A DNA stretch of 64,000 bases from Marisa cornuarietis (GCA_004794655.1 SMMW01000645.1:104501-168500), one strand, 5' to 3'. Shown: positions 11,734 through 23,723, counted from the stretch's first letter. Numbers and translations: made by a program. The notes: generated by a model not told the origin, from the sequence alone.

Positions 11734-12500
11734 CATATTAATATCGTATCTTTGTTTAGTAAAAACCTGACATAGTAACAGAACATATTAAAAATCACCT
11801 TTAAATTTTCCGCTATAAGAACAATGTATTTTAGACCTCCTTAACACGGAGATTTTTTTTGGCTTCCAACCTCCGTAAGTCGAATTTTGAGTCATCACCA
11901 ACCAGACGCAACTATGTCTCAAACTGTTCCAAACTATGTTCCGAACTGTCTCAAGAGACACTTTTATCCCATTTTTTCTTTCATCTTTGTGTAAAAGGTT
12001 CGTTGCGTGCTCTGTTGCGCAGTGGACAACTAACTGACTCTCACACCAGTTCCTGCTTTGAAGTTGACCGATTCAGGGGAACTGGCCGACACTAGACTTT
12101 TTCCCACGGCCACTTCAAGTCGGCGGGCCGCGCATCACTGGTCAAGATTTATGGCCACAAGCCTTGACAGTCCCTTCAGGCGGTGGCTGTGGTAACTTGA
12201 CCAGTGGACCGTTGGTGGTTCACACGCAAACTTACAGTGAAAAATACGTTTTCTACACTTTGTCAGTCTCTTATCGGGACGAACACTGAATAGAGTTCGT
12301 GTCGGTGTGGTTTTTCCTGTGCGGTACTTGCCGCGGAAATGGCAGTACACGCATCCGTATAAAACGATAATACTGTATAATAAATAGTTATAATACAGTA
12401 ATTAAGTCGGAAAAACATTGTCCTTGATTAACCTGCGCCTATTACGCCATTTTCCCATTTTCGAAAACTCCGTAAGTCGATTTTTTTTTCGGGTCCCTTT
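11734..12500. other. Interior between two like-oriented transposon ends
   Basis: This 770-bp stretch repeats fragments of the terminal motif (CCTCCGTAAGTCGA near 11,869; CTCCGTAAGTCGA near 12,470) but has no convincing transposase frame. It may be the degraded inside of a non-autonomous pogo/Tigger-like element. Confidence 0.35.
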
Positions 12501-12528
12501 GAGTTCGACTTAGCGAGGTCCGACTGTA
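12501..12528. mobile_element. pogo/Tigger-like transposon end, second copy
   Basis: GAGTTCGACTTAGCGAGGTC plus CGACTGTA, 27 of 28 bases identical to 11,706-11,733 and in the same orientation, ending in TA. Because both copies face the same way they cannot be the two inverted ends of one simple element. Confidence 0.5.
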
Positions 12529-12689
12529 TGTTTTAAATCATTCAAATATTAAAACGATATTAATTGATAAGGTATTAAATCATCAAGATATTAGCGCGCT
12601 AACTCATAATACATAATGACAGTCTCTCTCTCTCTCACACACACCCTTTTATATTTTTTTCTGTACGCATACTTGCATATGCTGATACC

Positions 12690-12691
<2 letters not shown>

Positions 12692-12772
<81 letters not shown>
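12692..12772. repeat. (CA)n microsatellite
   Basis: An uninterrupted CA run of about 40 units. It generates long Cys-Val and Thr-His frames that are not genes. Confidence 0.98.
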
Positions 12773-12774
<2 letters not shown>

Positions 12775-13354
12775 CATACACATATTTACACAGACAAACA
12801 CGCACATACACAAACACAAACGCGCAGAATCTCTCTCTCACACACACACACACACATTGCGGAAAATAATTGGGAACAGCTTTCTTATAGGTGGTTTTGC
12901 GACGCCATAACAAAAATGGCTTACCTGTAGGCGGAGCTATGCAAATTAGTGACGTCACTATTACGTCACTCATCTTCTGCTCTCTCTCCTCGCTAAACTC
13001 CCCTGATATCGTCTCCTTCATCTTCTCCGAATCCTTCCTCCAATTCTTCCGAGAAATAATATCCAGAAATGAACAAAATTTTTCTGAAGTCGCCTTCCCC
13101 ATCTTCCTCGAATCCTTCCTCCACTTTTTCCGAGAAATAATATCCAAAAATGTACAGAATTTCTCCTCCCCCCAAAATTGCATAAAACTACCAAATCACT
13201 TAACTTCTTCTGTCTCCTCGCTTTCCTTGAAGTCCACAACTGCACCACAAATTTTCGCGAAATTTCAACGCACACTCGCCATCTTCAATCCTCTCGAATT
13301 TCTATCTTCTGCTCACATCAAATCAAAACTTTTCCGCGCAAAATATCACATGAC

Positions 13355-13429
13355 TCAAACCAGCCAATAATTTAACAACTAAAACCAGCCAATAATTTAA
13401 CGACTAAAACCAGCCAATAATTTAACACA
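13355..13429. repeat. ~25-bp triplicated sequence
   Basis: AACCAGCCAATAATTTAAC occurs three times in tandem, separated by AACTAAA or GACTAAA. It lies inside the candidate inverted-repeat element. Confidence 0.9.
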
Positions 13430-13492
13430 CCTCCATGTCAATCACCATCTCGTCACTCGACCAGTCCTCAACATTTGTCCTCTAAAATAAAA

Positions 13493-13545
13493 CCTACCCC
13501 TACCCCTAACCCTAACCCAAACCCAAACCCAAACCCTAACCCCAC
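13493..13545. repeat. Degenerate interstitial telomere-like tract
   Basis: The stretch has units of CCCTAA, CCCAAA and CCCCTA in register, for example CCCTAACCCTAACCCAAACC. CCCTAA is the complement of the TTAGGG repeat at most animal telomeres including molluscs. It is too short and interior to be a chromosome end. Confidence 0.6.
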
Positions 13546-13658
13546 TTCATAAATCACCAACCAATGCCCACCCTCACACCCCTCTCAAATATCGATCTTA
13601 CCCGGTCTCCCCTCCCACAAAATAGCACAGCCCGCGTGACCTAGTAAAACCACCTATA

Positions 13659-15256
13659 TGAATGTTCTGTCAATAATTGGTCATATATATAGTAATGTAC
13701 ATACCATTTTCTTGCACTAGCAACTCTCGAGTTTGTCCACACATCCTCATGCATTCTCTACCGTCCCTCCATTTTCTCTGTGGAAGCCATACCGCATAGC
13801 GACAAGAAAGTGGTTGAATGGCGAAAAGGAGCAGTGTACCTGATGGAAATCTCTAGAAGACTTATGCTACCTTAACACAGTGACCTCGCTCCCTACGAGC
13901 GGTTCAAGGCAAGAAATGATGGCCTCGTTATCTGCGAAGTTTGCCGAGACTTGAGCGAGGCTGGGAGCGTTGGCAGTCGGACTTCGGTCGTTGCCCACGA
14001 GATCCCATCACCAGTTGTGACTGACTTCTAACAGTTTATGCCGGGGAGGCAGAAAGGGATCTGGAGCCTGGTGAGCTCGACATGCTGGAGAAACGTGAGG
14101 GAGTGATATTGTTTCTGCGAGTTTGACAAGTAAACAAATATTCATTTTATGTAGCCATAATGTCTGCGTGCCTAAACTGTTACATATGTGTGTATATTTG
14201 TGCGCATGTCGTGTATGTGTATGAGAGAGAGAGAGAGAGAAAGACTGTCAGGGAGATCGAGAGAGAGAGCGATTTTTTAGTTTGTTTACTGTAAGCCCAC
14301 AAGCTCTTACCATGAGAACGAGAGGTTACAGTTGTCGTGGTGCAATATATGGCAGAACAATACGAATTCCTGAGTCAGTGTGAAATGAATGTGAATTTAG
14401 TGTGACAACTGTCTACGAACAAGTGTAATCTCACATTCCTACATATGCCCGTCCCACTTACATACTACATACTACAGGTAGTCTCTCTTTCACACACACA
14501 CACGCGCCATAATAACAACACTCGCATTATTCGCCGCCAAATTATCCTGATATTTGTCTGTAGAGATGTTTGCTACCTTCCTACTTAAGTTTTGGGCAAC
14601 CAGGACTACCTTAATGTTGCGAAAAGATAACTGGGAAAAAGTCGCCAGGAATTCGTGTGTGTGTGTGTGTGTGTATGTGTGTGCATGTGGGGTGTGTGTG
14701 TTGTGTGTGTGTGTGATGTGTGTGTGTGTGTGATGTGTGTGTGACTTTCCCCTCATCGAACCGTCCATCCCCCACTCCCCTATATTCCCCCAGATTCACA
14801 TGTGCCCACAGAGTGAAATCGCAAAAGAAAAAACACGGATGAACGGAGCAGGGGGTCACGTGACAGTGGCTCCTCTAGCGGCCATGAGGAATGTGGCGGA
14901 AGCACCACCCAGGAGGGGTATAGCAGACCTCCAGTGCTGTGGGACGCCGGGTACAGTTTTGACAGGAGGGAGGTAAGGAATCGCTACAACCCATCATCGT
15001 GACTCACCCCTCGACGACTTCTTAAAAAACTTAGCCACAAACATAATACAGTGGCTGGCTGACCCTGCGTTCAGTCATTAAAATATTTCCCCGCTGTTGT
15101 CACCACCCGCCATGCGCAAGGACTTGAGGCTGGGCGGCGAGAGCGGATAAAGTAGATGAGAAGATAAGGATGTGTAGGAGAAACATTTCTGCCAGCCTCT
15201 TGAAACCTGCACAGACAGGCGATGAAGAAAAAGTACAAGCGGAAACTAAGTGTATG

Positions 15257-15295
<39 letters not shown>

Positions 15296-16084
15296 ATGAA
15301 TCTTTACGTGGTATTTCGTTCGCGAGGGCAGAGATATTTTTTTAAAATAAAGATAGAAGGATAGGTATTTCTTTTAAAGGTTTTACGGGGCTGGGAGTTG
15401 TACTTCATAAACTTATCAGACAACAAAACACTCGAACAAATAAAAGATGACAAACTCACTCATTTGCTTTGTTCTTGAAGCTTTTATTTGGAATATACCT
15501 AATGTTCATGGTGTTTGTTCAAGAACTGGGATATTAACCAGTATAAAGATTTTTACTAACATTCTTTGACCGTCATAGAATCGAGTGGATCACATGATCT
15601 GGAATAAGCTTTTGATTCCCACAATGACAGTCCACTACAAAAATATAAGATACAACCGAAGCGATATTTACATACAGTTCCATCAAATGTGGTTGATAAA
15701 AACCTGGTACAGCCATTTCAAATACCTGTTACACCCTTGCCGCATTCAAAAACATGAAACAATGAGATTGTATCACAGGTCGCAAGTTCATTCACCAGCG
15801 ATGATGATGAGTGTTAGCAGCGCTCATGAAACTCAAACTGTATTTTATCAGCAAGTCGCGGGATGGGGACAAAGGGTAGGGGTCAGAGGGATACTGTGCA
15901 CGGCATGGGATAATTCACAACAAAAGTTGACCCCAGGGCAGTGATTTCGTCCCTTATGCACTAGGAAAAGACAAACTTGCGCACGCACACACACACGCGC
16001 GCACCCACCCACCCCCCCACACACAATCTTATACGCACAGCACTCAGACTCTCCTTCTCTCACCCAGACACCCACAAGCGCGCG

Positions 16085-16133
<49 letters not shown>

Positions 16134-18138
16134 CTTCATGTGTATACTAGTATGACTGAAGCAGATTAATTACACAGGTCCCGCGTTCACGTGTGTTTTG
16201 TGATATAAACATCTAATAATCTAATACAAGCGCATTATGTGCTGTCAAGATTATTTATGACCAGCTTTGGCAGTGAATTAAACGGGTGGCACTTGTGAAT
16301 CAGCTGTCTTCATGTTGTGTTCAACTCCATAATTTACACGAGTTGTGCATGAGAAATGATGTAGCATCAGCTGGTGTATCTTCTCTTAACACTTTCGAAA
16401 AGCTTTATAAAACTAAATAACTGACCGAGTAGTGTATTCATAGACAGCTGATGAGATCGTCCGCGAACACTTAAATACTCGCACTGTGTGTGTGTGTGTG
16501 TGTGTGGTGGGTGGTATAAGCCTCTACACTCCGACTGTTGTTGATCTGTGTGATGTCCCTAGTAACGGCCGCAATAAGAAACAAGTGTAGAATTCATCGA
16601 GGAATCATAACTAACATCACCTACTATAACATCATGAAAACTCCATCTCACTCCTGACCTGCGGAGTGTGACAGGTGGTAATGTTGGCAATATCATCAAA
16701 CATATTCTCACAACCCCGTTATGTACACAGAAAAAAAACACTGCACGAAATCCTGAGCTTACGCAAGGGGAATACACTCGCTTGAACATATCCCAACTTC
16801 CATAATGACAAGTTTTCGAACAGTGAAGCAGATAAGACACCGACCACGGCGTAGCCATTTCCTAGTTGATCCAAAGTCACGTGACATGAGAATGCCGCAA
16901 CAAACATTAATAAAGGAGAGATCGGAAGTTCCAAAATACGACAAAACATCACCCAAAGCCAACATAACTGAAATAAAAAAACTGCCTATGAAAGAATCAC
17001 AATAAAGTTAGGTAAAATTCTGATTTTTCAAGACCACAAAAACCATTTTAAAGATATGTGTAAAGCTCGAAGGACGAAAAATCTGAAAATAAAACGAGAT
17101 TGCGAGGAACAGACGGAAGTGTTTGAAATTTTCGTGTTACTAATAGCAGCGAGCACGTGACCTCCAGTCAACAAAAGCCACAAATAGTGAACGGACCAGC
17201 CCATGAATAAATGTGATAATCGTGATGCTCATAGACAAGGATATCAACCGCTAATAAATAAGTCAAGCTAACGTACATCTTTTACGCTTTTGGTCGCAAG
17301 GGTCTCCAGATATAAAGTCTTATCACAGGTACAAAAGTTCCAACAAGTTATCTCCCCATCGTTTCCAGTTATCAACAGCCACCAGACGGCGCTGACAGGC
17401 TGTTAGTTCATCACAGTTACCAATATCTGTCGTGGGTAGACATCATGAGAATGTGGTTAGACAAAGCATTCAAACAAAGTTTGTGCATGTCAGCGTCTGT
17501 AACTTAACAACATCTAACGAACCATTAACCAGGTGTAGATTTCAAAGTGCCGTGGATGTCTGCAAGGTATATAGTCATATAGACAAGGATCTGATTTATC
17601 CACAAGCGGAAATAGTCTTATGAATTTCAAATCATAAAACCGCTACATTAAAAGACAAAACTGGCTTTGAATTACCACACGATGAGAATAAACATTTGAA
17701 ATATGAATTTCTAGAAGGATGTGGGGGTGACATATTCTGCACTAAACATTAAGTAATAAATAAGACCCTTTGTCACGTTTCTTTTCACAGACAGGAAATC
17801 ACAATTACAGTTTTACCAGATTTAACCGCCTGAGTCTCAAGCAGCTAAATGTAGCCTTACCGCCATGCTGTCACTGAAATTTCTTATTTTACATGTGCAC
17901 TGATCTTCTAAAATGTTCTGTAATCACAGTTTGTCATAAATCATAACCACTGTATCACACTCTCTTATGAGAACATTTTGGGGTCATCAGCCAGCCAAAC
18001 AACTCATTTTCCACCACAGATTACTCCCCTATTCGCAGACTCCAGGTCCTTGGAAGTCTAGTAACCAAGCTTTAGGTAATGTACTGGTCCCGATAAAAAA
18101 GTTTCGCTCTGACAGATATTTTGCTTCGTCTGTACGGT
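13659..18138. other. Non-coding stretch downstream of the GPCR
   Basis: Several CA/TG microsatellites (14,656-14,745; 15,261-15,291; 16,089-16,130; 16,485-16,506) but no supported gene. The part nearest 18,138 probably includes the GPCR 3' untranslated region; I saw no canonical AATAAA on the minus strand close to its stop codon. Confidence 0.5.
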
Positions 18139-19641
18139 TCACTCTCTTATGGTGCGAAAGTGCCAGTGCGGTTTTTCTTTTACACTGTCTGTGTCCAGTC
18201 TGGGAGACAGGCTCCAGTACAGCAATGCTTGTTTAAGTCTGAACCTCTTTCGTCGCCGGAAATAAAACCAGGCGTACAGAATCTTTCGGAACTCGGCATT
18301 CAGGAGTCCATAGAGAAAAGGATTGATGGCCGAGTTGGTAAGCAAGACCCAGAAGAGAAGGTCCCGGATCCAGGGGGCGATCATGTAAGGGTTGGTGGAC
18401 TTTAGCACGGACATGACCGTGTAGGGAAGCCAGCAGATGGTCAGCACAGTGACCAACAGCCCCAGACACCTGGCTGCCTTCTTGTCTTGCCGCACCAGCA
18501 GCTCCTTCACCAGGTCGTCACTCTGTTTGCGCACAGACAAGGCGCTTCCGCGAGGCCCCGCACTGCATGACCCCGCCAGGAAGCTGCTGGAACCGTTGTG
18601 CAGGAAGCGCTGGCAGCTGGTCACCCGGGGTAGGTAGGGCACTGCTCCTGCTAGGGCGGCCATGGTGCCCACTCCAGGCAGGGCATCCTGCAGAGAAGTG
18701 CGACGACTAAACATCGGGCGGTGGGCGCTCTGACCGTGGTAGGCCACGCCCCCGAGGAGACCGCCACCCCCGCGGATGGAGTTGCTGCAGAACTGGTACG
18801 TGTGGCGCCTGCCAGCGCGAGCGGCCGCCAGCAGACGTTGACGGTTCTCTGAGCGGGGGATCTCCAGCGACTCGCTGTCCACACCGTTGGGGGAGCTCTC
18901 CGACTCGGAAGACGACTTCCGAAGAGTTAAGAGGTGATGGTCGGTGACGCTGAGCGAGCGCCGGATCTTGATGCTTTTTCGGCGAGTGATCTTGAAGTAG
19001 AGAGAGGAGTTGAGCACCCACAGCGCCAACAGCGGGAAGAAGTACTGCAGCACCGACTGGGTCAGCACGACACTGAAATGCGAGGCGTAGGGCAGCTCGC
19101 ACCGCCGGCCAGCGTTGAAGAAATCGCTGTAGCTGCGAGTCGACTCCCCGTTGTTGTTGTGGCTGTGACTGCGGTGGTTGTAGCCGGCATCGATGTCGAG
19201 GGGACGCTGCTGTTGCTGCTGAGTGAACGACTTCGTCAGGAACGCGGACTCGGTTGCTGTAGTCGTCGTCAAAGCGAACAGCAGTGGCGAGGGGTTCTGA
19301 CGTGACGACAAAGAAGACGGAAGGTGAGGTGAGGATTTCACTGACGACAGCATAGCCATGACTGTGTGGTCGTCGCTGATGTTGGTGGTGGTTCCGAAGA
19401 CGTCACCCCACAACATAATGGGTGGCAGATGAACGGCGAAGCTAATGACCCACACCAGGCCGACCGCACAGGCAGCCAGCCGCTTGCTTTGCCGCACCCG
19501 GTAGCTGAACGGGTAGTGGATGGACCACCAGCGGTCGATGGTGATGAGCAGAATGCTGAGCAGAGACACGTACAGCAGCGAACTTCTCAACGTCAGGTAC
19601 AAGCGACAAGCAAGACCGTCCAGCGTCCACCTCTTCTCAAC
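18139..19641 (-). CDS. GPCR exon 2: TM3 to C terminus
   Basis: The exon starts after a clear acceptor (CCTTTTGACAG on the minus strand) with codons for Val-Glu-Lys-Arg-Trp and runs open for 500 codons to TGA. It encodes TM3 (residues about 147-167), TM4 (about 187-207), a long second extracellular loop with Cys313, TM5 (about 319-343), a Ser/Arg-rich third intracellular loop with Gly-rich patches, TM6 (about 522-545), TM7 (about 558-577) and a basic helix 8. The loop and the Gln/His/Asn-rich extracellular stretch are the least constrained parts. Confidence 0.9.
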   Translation of the reverse strand, partial: VEKRWTLDGLACRLYLTLRSSLLYVSLLSILLITIDRWWSIHYPFSYRVRQSKRLAACAVGLVWVISFAVHLPPIMLWGDVFGTTTNISDDHTVMAMLSSVKSSPHLPSSLSSRQNPSPLLFALTTTTATESAFLTKSFTQQQQQRPLDIDAGYNHRSHSHNNNGESTRSYSDFFNAGRRCELPYASHFSVVLTQSVLQYFFPLLALWVLNSSLYFKITRRKSIKIRRSLSVTDHHLLTLRKSSSESESSPNGVDSESLEIPRSENRQRLLAAARAGRRHTYQFCSNSIRGGGGLLGGVAYHGQSAHRPMFSRRTSLQDALPGVGTMAALAGAVPYLPRVTSCQRFLHNGSSSFLAGSCSAGPRGSALSVRKQSDDLVKELLVRQDKKAARCLGLLVTVLTICWLPYTVMSVLKSTNPYMIAPWIRDLLFWVLLTNSAINPFLYGLLNAEFRKILYAWFYFRRRKRFRLKQALLYWSLSPRLDTDSVKEKPHWHFRTIRE

Positions 19642-22621
19642 CTGTCAAAAGGAAACAAGCATGTTAAGAAGGTTACCATAGTAGCAACACTCAGGTAACG
19701 TGAAATTATCTACATCAGAAACTGTTGTGTATATAATCTCAAAACAGTCTTGTGACTATAATATGGATTAAACGCTAAACTAAGACCCCATCAATGAACA
19801 GTGAGGTAGAAATCGTGGACAGGAGAAGAACTGAGACACTGGGATAAAACTTTATTTTTCGACACAGATGTTGGTGATTAACCGTAAAACTAAGCTGGGG
19901 TTCAAAAGGAACAAAGAAAGCGAAAGAATCGTAAATACTACTTGGGTAAAATACCTCTAGCTGCACAAGACGGCAGAATGTGATTCATTTTACACAAGAT
20001 GTGTGGGAATAACAACATCCACCATTATCCCTCCCCTTGCCTGCCAGGTCGGCTCAGTAACATGTAATCGATATGTTTAATGGACACCATACGACTAAAG
20101 GATCTCGCACACAGGCTTGATTACTGGCGTCGGTGTTGGCATTGCCACTGGGCGTCTTCGATCCTCCTGTTTCACGTGCAGCAAGTCACTACAAAAACTA
20201 GATTATAATAACAGTCATGGGTACTCTAGTGTAGCCTATTCTTCAGACAGAGAATGAATGAAGAATGATGGCAGCACTTGAACACATTAGGCAGAACCTT
20301 GAAGCCAGGATACACGACAGACGCATCATAATCACGGAGCTGATGCTGACGCCCATGTAGGAGGACCTTAAGGTATCAGAAAGCGACTGTATCTGAAATA
20401 ACAATCACCAGTGCATGTCTTGGAGAGGATCAGACATAGACCTTATCTCGTCCTCATAGCCTCCAAAATCATTCTGAGTTTTACTTGGTACATTCATTCA
20501 TTTTTTTTTTTTTTTGCTTCCAAGATCTTTCTTCTCGTTCTTCATTACATAATTATTTCTTTCTGTTATATATGCATGCCTTAATTTTCTTTTTATCTCC
20601 TTATTTGTTCTATTTTGCTCAATTATTCGCTTTTTTCCTTTTTTAAGAATTAATTGATTAATTTTTTCTGCACTTTTATTTTTTCTTGTTGGTTCCTTTC
20701 TTTCGTCCTTTATGCTCGATTTGTTTTCCCTTTGTTTCCTTCACTATCTCTTTCATCTCTGCCATCTCTTCTCCCATTTTCAGACCAGGCCGCAATCTCG
20801 GACAGCTCTTGTTCTCCTCCACTAATCTAATTCTAGACGAGTGCCTCAGACGCTAAGACCGGATTGTCATGATGAGGTTTGCATATAAGACAGACGACCG
20901 GCTGGAAATATCTCTTGAGCAGTTCGCATGGTGCAGATAGCAGCTGAGTGATCTCCCCGCCTCACATAACACCCTGCTCTGTGAGAAACACAATCTCCAG
21001 GCGGCTGCACACTGTTCAAGGACACGTGCAGCTGAACTTGAGTCTGCCTCGCGGAAAGCGGCTCATTTTCTATCTCAGTGATAATCAATCATAAAACTTG
21101 TCGCTGTAGCCTGTGGTCCTGCAGGTCTGTCGGGACTTAGTGTATCCACAAGGAATCTGTGAATTTAGCCGTGCACATTCTCTGTATGGGCTTTTCTCCG
21201 GTCGATATAATGATTCAGGTCGACCTCTTTATTGGTCTCCTTGGAGGTCGTTGGCATTTGGAGCACTGCCTCATCTTCAGCCCCCCCCTCCACTCTTATC
21301 TCGTCTCACTCTTCTTTCTATTTAATCTTCTCTACCGTACTCTCCCACCCATTTACCCTTCCTTTTCCTCCCTTTCTCCCTGCCGGCGGTGCTAGGCGGC
21401 CGCAGGATCATTAAGTTTTCTGTTCTTCATGTTCAGTAGCAAGGCAACGCTTCCCGGGGTTTCAAAAAAAATTAGTTACCCTTTTTCTTAATGCAGAGAT
21501 TTAGCTTGTGCTTTGTCTTATCTGTACCAAGGCTTACCTCGTAGCTCTGTCCTGTCTGTTTTCTGGAAATAATGGAAATATTTGTCAAACCTTCCAATGT
21601 GTAGAACGTGGAATCCATCAAGCAAAGGATCGATCGCCTCACGTCAGTAAAGCGGCCTGAGATCAGTTACACAGGAGCTTGGGAGTAGAAACTTATTTCC
21701 CTGGCCAGACACTGTAGCCAAGAGCTGGGTGCCAACACTTCAATTATTTTTAGCGCACGAACCTTTCTGAGAATGGCGATTGAAGAAGACCGTTGTTGTG
21801 TTACTCCATAGCATTAGATAATGTCCGTCAACTGTGGTCTGTTCTTTGGTACCTTGTATTAATTAAGATAGTAGTTTTTCCCCATGTTAGATATTTGAAA
21901 CAGATTTTGTTTTAAGGAGTATAAAACAAATAGTAGAAAACATGAAGGCAGGAGGGAGAGAGATGGACGTAGGAGGGTAGAAAAGGAAGGGAGATAATTA
22001 GGAACAAGAACAAAAATTGCCTGAAACCTTTTTTTTCTAAAAAATGTTTAAATTATAAGCGTGAATGGCTTGAACTTGATCCTAATTGTTAATAAAGCAG
22101 GAAAAAGTTATTAGACTGATAAAATGACAAGGGCACAAAATATTAATACTTGGTGTAAAAATGCCGCGAATCAAGATCGAAAAGATGGGAAACTGGTCAA
22201 AAGGAAGCGTTTGCCGGTCTGTTACCTGTTCAAGTATGGCCACAGGTATGGTCAAGCCGATGGCAAGGTCAGCGGCCGCCAGGCTGGCGATGTACACGTT
22301 CTTACACTTCCTCAAACTCTTCCTCAGCACAAACATCGTCAGGATGGTGCCGTTGGCCACCAGAGTGACAACAGCAAGGGTCATGAGCAGGACCACCACA
22401 GCCCACACCGTGAAAAAGGCCGATGACCCTTCGGTCGGGCTTCCTCCTTGACCGGCTGGGTAGGTGTTCAGGGTGGAGCCATGACCCATGCTGGCGAGGT
22501 CGTTGTTCCGAAGTCCCGGGGAAAAGAGAGCATCAAGTGAAGGCGCAGTGGGCAGTTTGTTCGTTGAACTCGAAGACGTGAGATAGATGTCGCCAAACAC
22601 GTTCGTCAATGTTACCGACAT
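18139..22621 (-). CDS. Orphan class A GPCR, amine-receptor-like, two coding exons
   Basis: A seven-transmembrane receptor of about 632 aa at the plasma membrane, built from 22,226-22,621 (132 codons) and 18,139-19,641 (500 codons plus TGA), joined in phase 0 across a GT-AG intron. Class A landmarks: Asn90 in TM1 (1.50), Asp118 in TM2 (2.50), Trp137 in the first extracellular loop, Cys144 (3.25) paired with Cys313, Asp168-Arg169-Trp170 for DRY, Cys-Trp-Leu-Pro-Tyr in TM6 (Trp536) and Asn-Ser-Ala-Ile-Asn-Pro with Pro573 in TM7. The third intracellular loop is long (about 170 aa) and basic at its ends, as in muscarinic and histamine receptors. The second extracellular loop is also very long (about 110 aa) with a Gln run. 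Residue 3.32, Asp in aminergic receptors, is Arg151. The ligand is unknown. Confidence 0.88.
19642..22225 (-). other. GPCR intron (2,584 nt)
   Basis: GT-AG intron with donor GTAACA and acceptor TTTTGACAG, interrupting the protein between TM2 and TM3. It contains T-rich stretches (20,500-20,760) and no recognisable gene or transposon. Confidence 0.8.
22226..22621 (-). CDS. GPCR exon 1: N terminus, TM1, TM2
   Basis: The ATG at 22,621-22,619 is the first in frame after an upstream TAA at 22,705-22,703, so it is the best start. The extracellular N terminus is about 68 aa, Ser/Thr/Gly-rich and without a cleavable signal peptide. TM1 is about residues 70-97 with Val-Ala-Asn-Gly, TM2 about 107-131 with Leu-Ala-Ala-Ala-Asp-Leu-Ala. 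The exon ends at GAACAG|GTAACA, phase 0. Confidence 0.88.
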
Positions 22622-23723
22622 TGTCGCCACACTGGGTGGAAAAAGCAGGACAGAGTTGGTGTTGCTCTGTGAAGAAATCGTCACTGCTAAGAATGACAAT
22701 TCTTAGGAAAGACACAGCTCTCACAAGCAGCTTAGTCCTGTCCACAATTTGTTGCCAAAAGATGTACCCCGGAGCGAAATATACGGATCACTGTGACATC
22801 TCGCTGTGCTGGCTCCATCACCGTGGACGCTGCTTGCTTCTCAAAGTTTACCTTCGAAACCCTCGGGACGCAGGATCTTTCTGGAACATACTACATCCTG
22901 GCGGCAGTAGTCTTGTCCGCAGAATTCGCCGAGCTGCCAGGTCACTTGGTGCCATTCTGGGTCAGCCACAGCTGTGCTCTGTGCACGGAATTTGCAGAGT
23001 CTTTGCACGCAAGGCTACGTTCAGGATCGATTCTCCACCTGTATTCCTCCCTCTTTCTACTCCTGCTAGAACTGGTTTTTTCGGGTAAGAGGTCAGAGGG
23101 TCTCCTTCACCGCAAGCGCCACTGTGGGTTGTATTGCAAGTAATGTCGTTTTTCCTCCAAGTCACAGTTCGGGGTCAGAAAGCCAAGAAAGGGAGATATA
23201 CTCAGCACAACCGGGGAGCGATTCTAGGATATGAAGCATGACCAAAAAAACGGTCAAAGGAGCATAAACCCGCAGTCTTGCTGTCAGCAGCTTCAGTACA
23301 CAATACTGATATTCATGCAACGAAAAAACCCGACTTAGCTTGAGAATATACTTTTTCCGTTCACTGTTTTCAGAAGTATGTTCATTGACAACTGAACAGC
23401 GTGAAGAAACCTTCAAAGCTCTGGTAATCAAGGATCCAGGTGATACAGACAAGACTAGCTGTACAATCGTAACTCTAACCCTGTACAACCACGCCGATAA
23501 CAACACAAAAACTAAATAAGTAATACGGTGTAACAAGCAAATCTCACTAAACACTTTCAAGGGGGAAAATGTTGAGTGTTACTTCAATGTTGAGCTCCAG
23601 ACCAGTTCTCTTGTTCCAATAACAGTTTTCCGAGGCCAAACAAACAGGTGCTGCAGCACTCACAGAAGAAAGCAACTGAGCGATTCATCAGTTTTTCTGG
23701 AACACATGTAAGCGTTCCCGCGC

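Larger units (their letters stand above)
12886..13658. mobile_element. Candidate inverted-repeat (MITE-like) element
   Basis: TATAGGTGGTTTT at 12,886-12,898 is matched exactly in inverted orientation by AAAACCACCTATA at 13,646-13,658, bounding 773 bp. The terminal TA could be a TA target duplication as in Tc1/mariner-type elements. Inside are a palindromic CRE (TGACGTCA, 12,950-12,957), a half CRE (ACGTCA, 12,963), an octamer ATGCAAAT (12,939-12,946), two related ~75-bp segments (about 13,012-13,075 and 13,095-13,160) sharing CGAATCCTTCCTCCA and CCGAGAAATAATATCCA, a ~25-bp triplication (13,355-13,429) and a CCCTAA-like tract. No transposase is present. A 13-bp match over 770 bp could be partly chance. 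Confidence 0.45.

Noticed and set aside
12635..13370. Overlapping open frames of 160-180 codons near the CA repeat
   Set aside because: One is partly microsatellite; the others run through internally duplicated sequence of the candidate inverted-repeat element, with no domain and both strands open.
18934..19305. Open frames on the plus strand over the GPCR
   Set aside because: Antisense shadows of GPCR exon 2, which has strong family motifs and splice sites.
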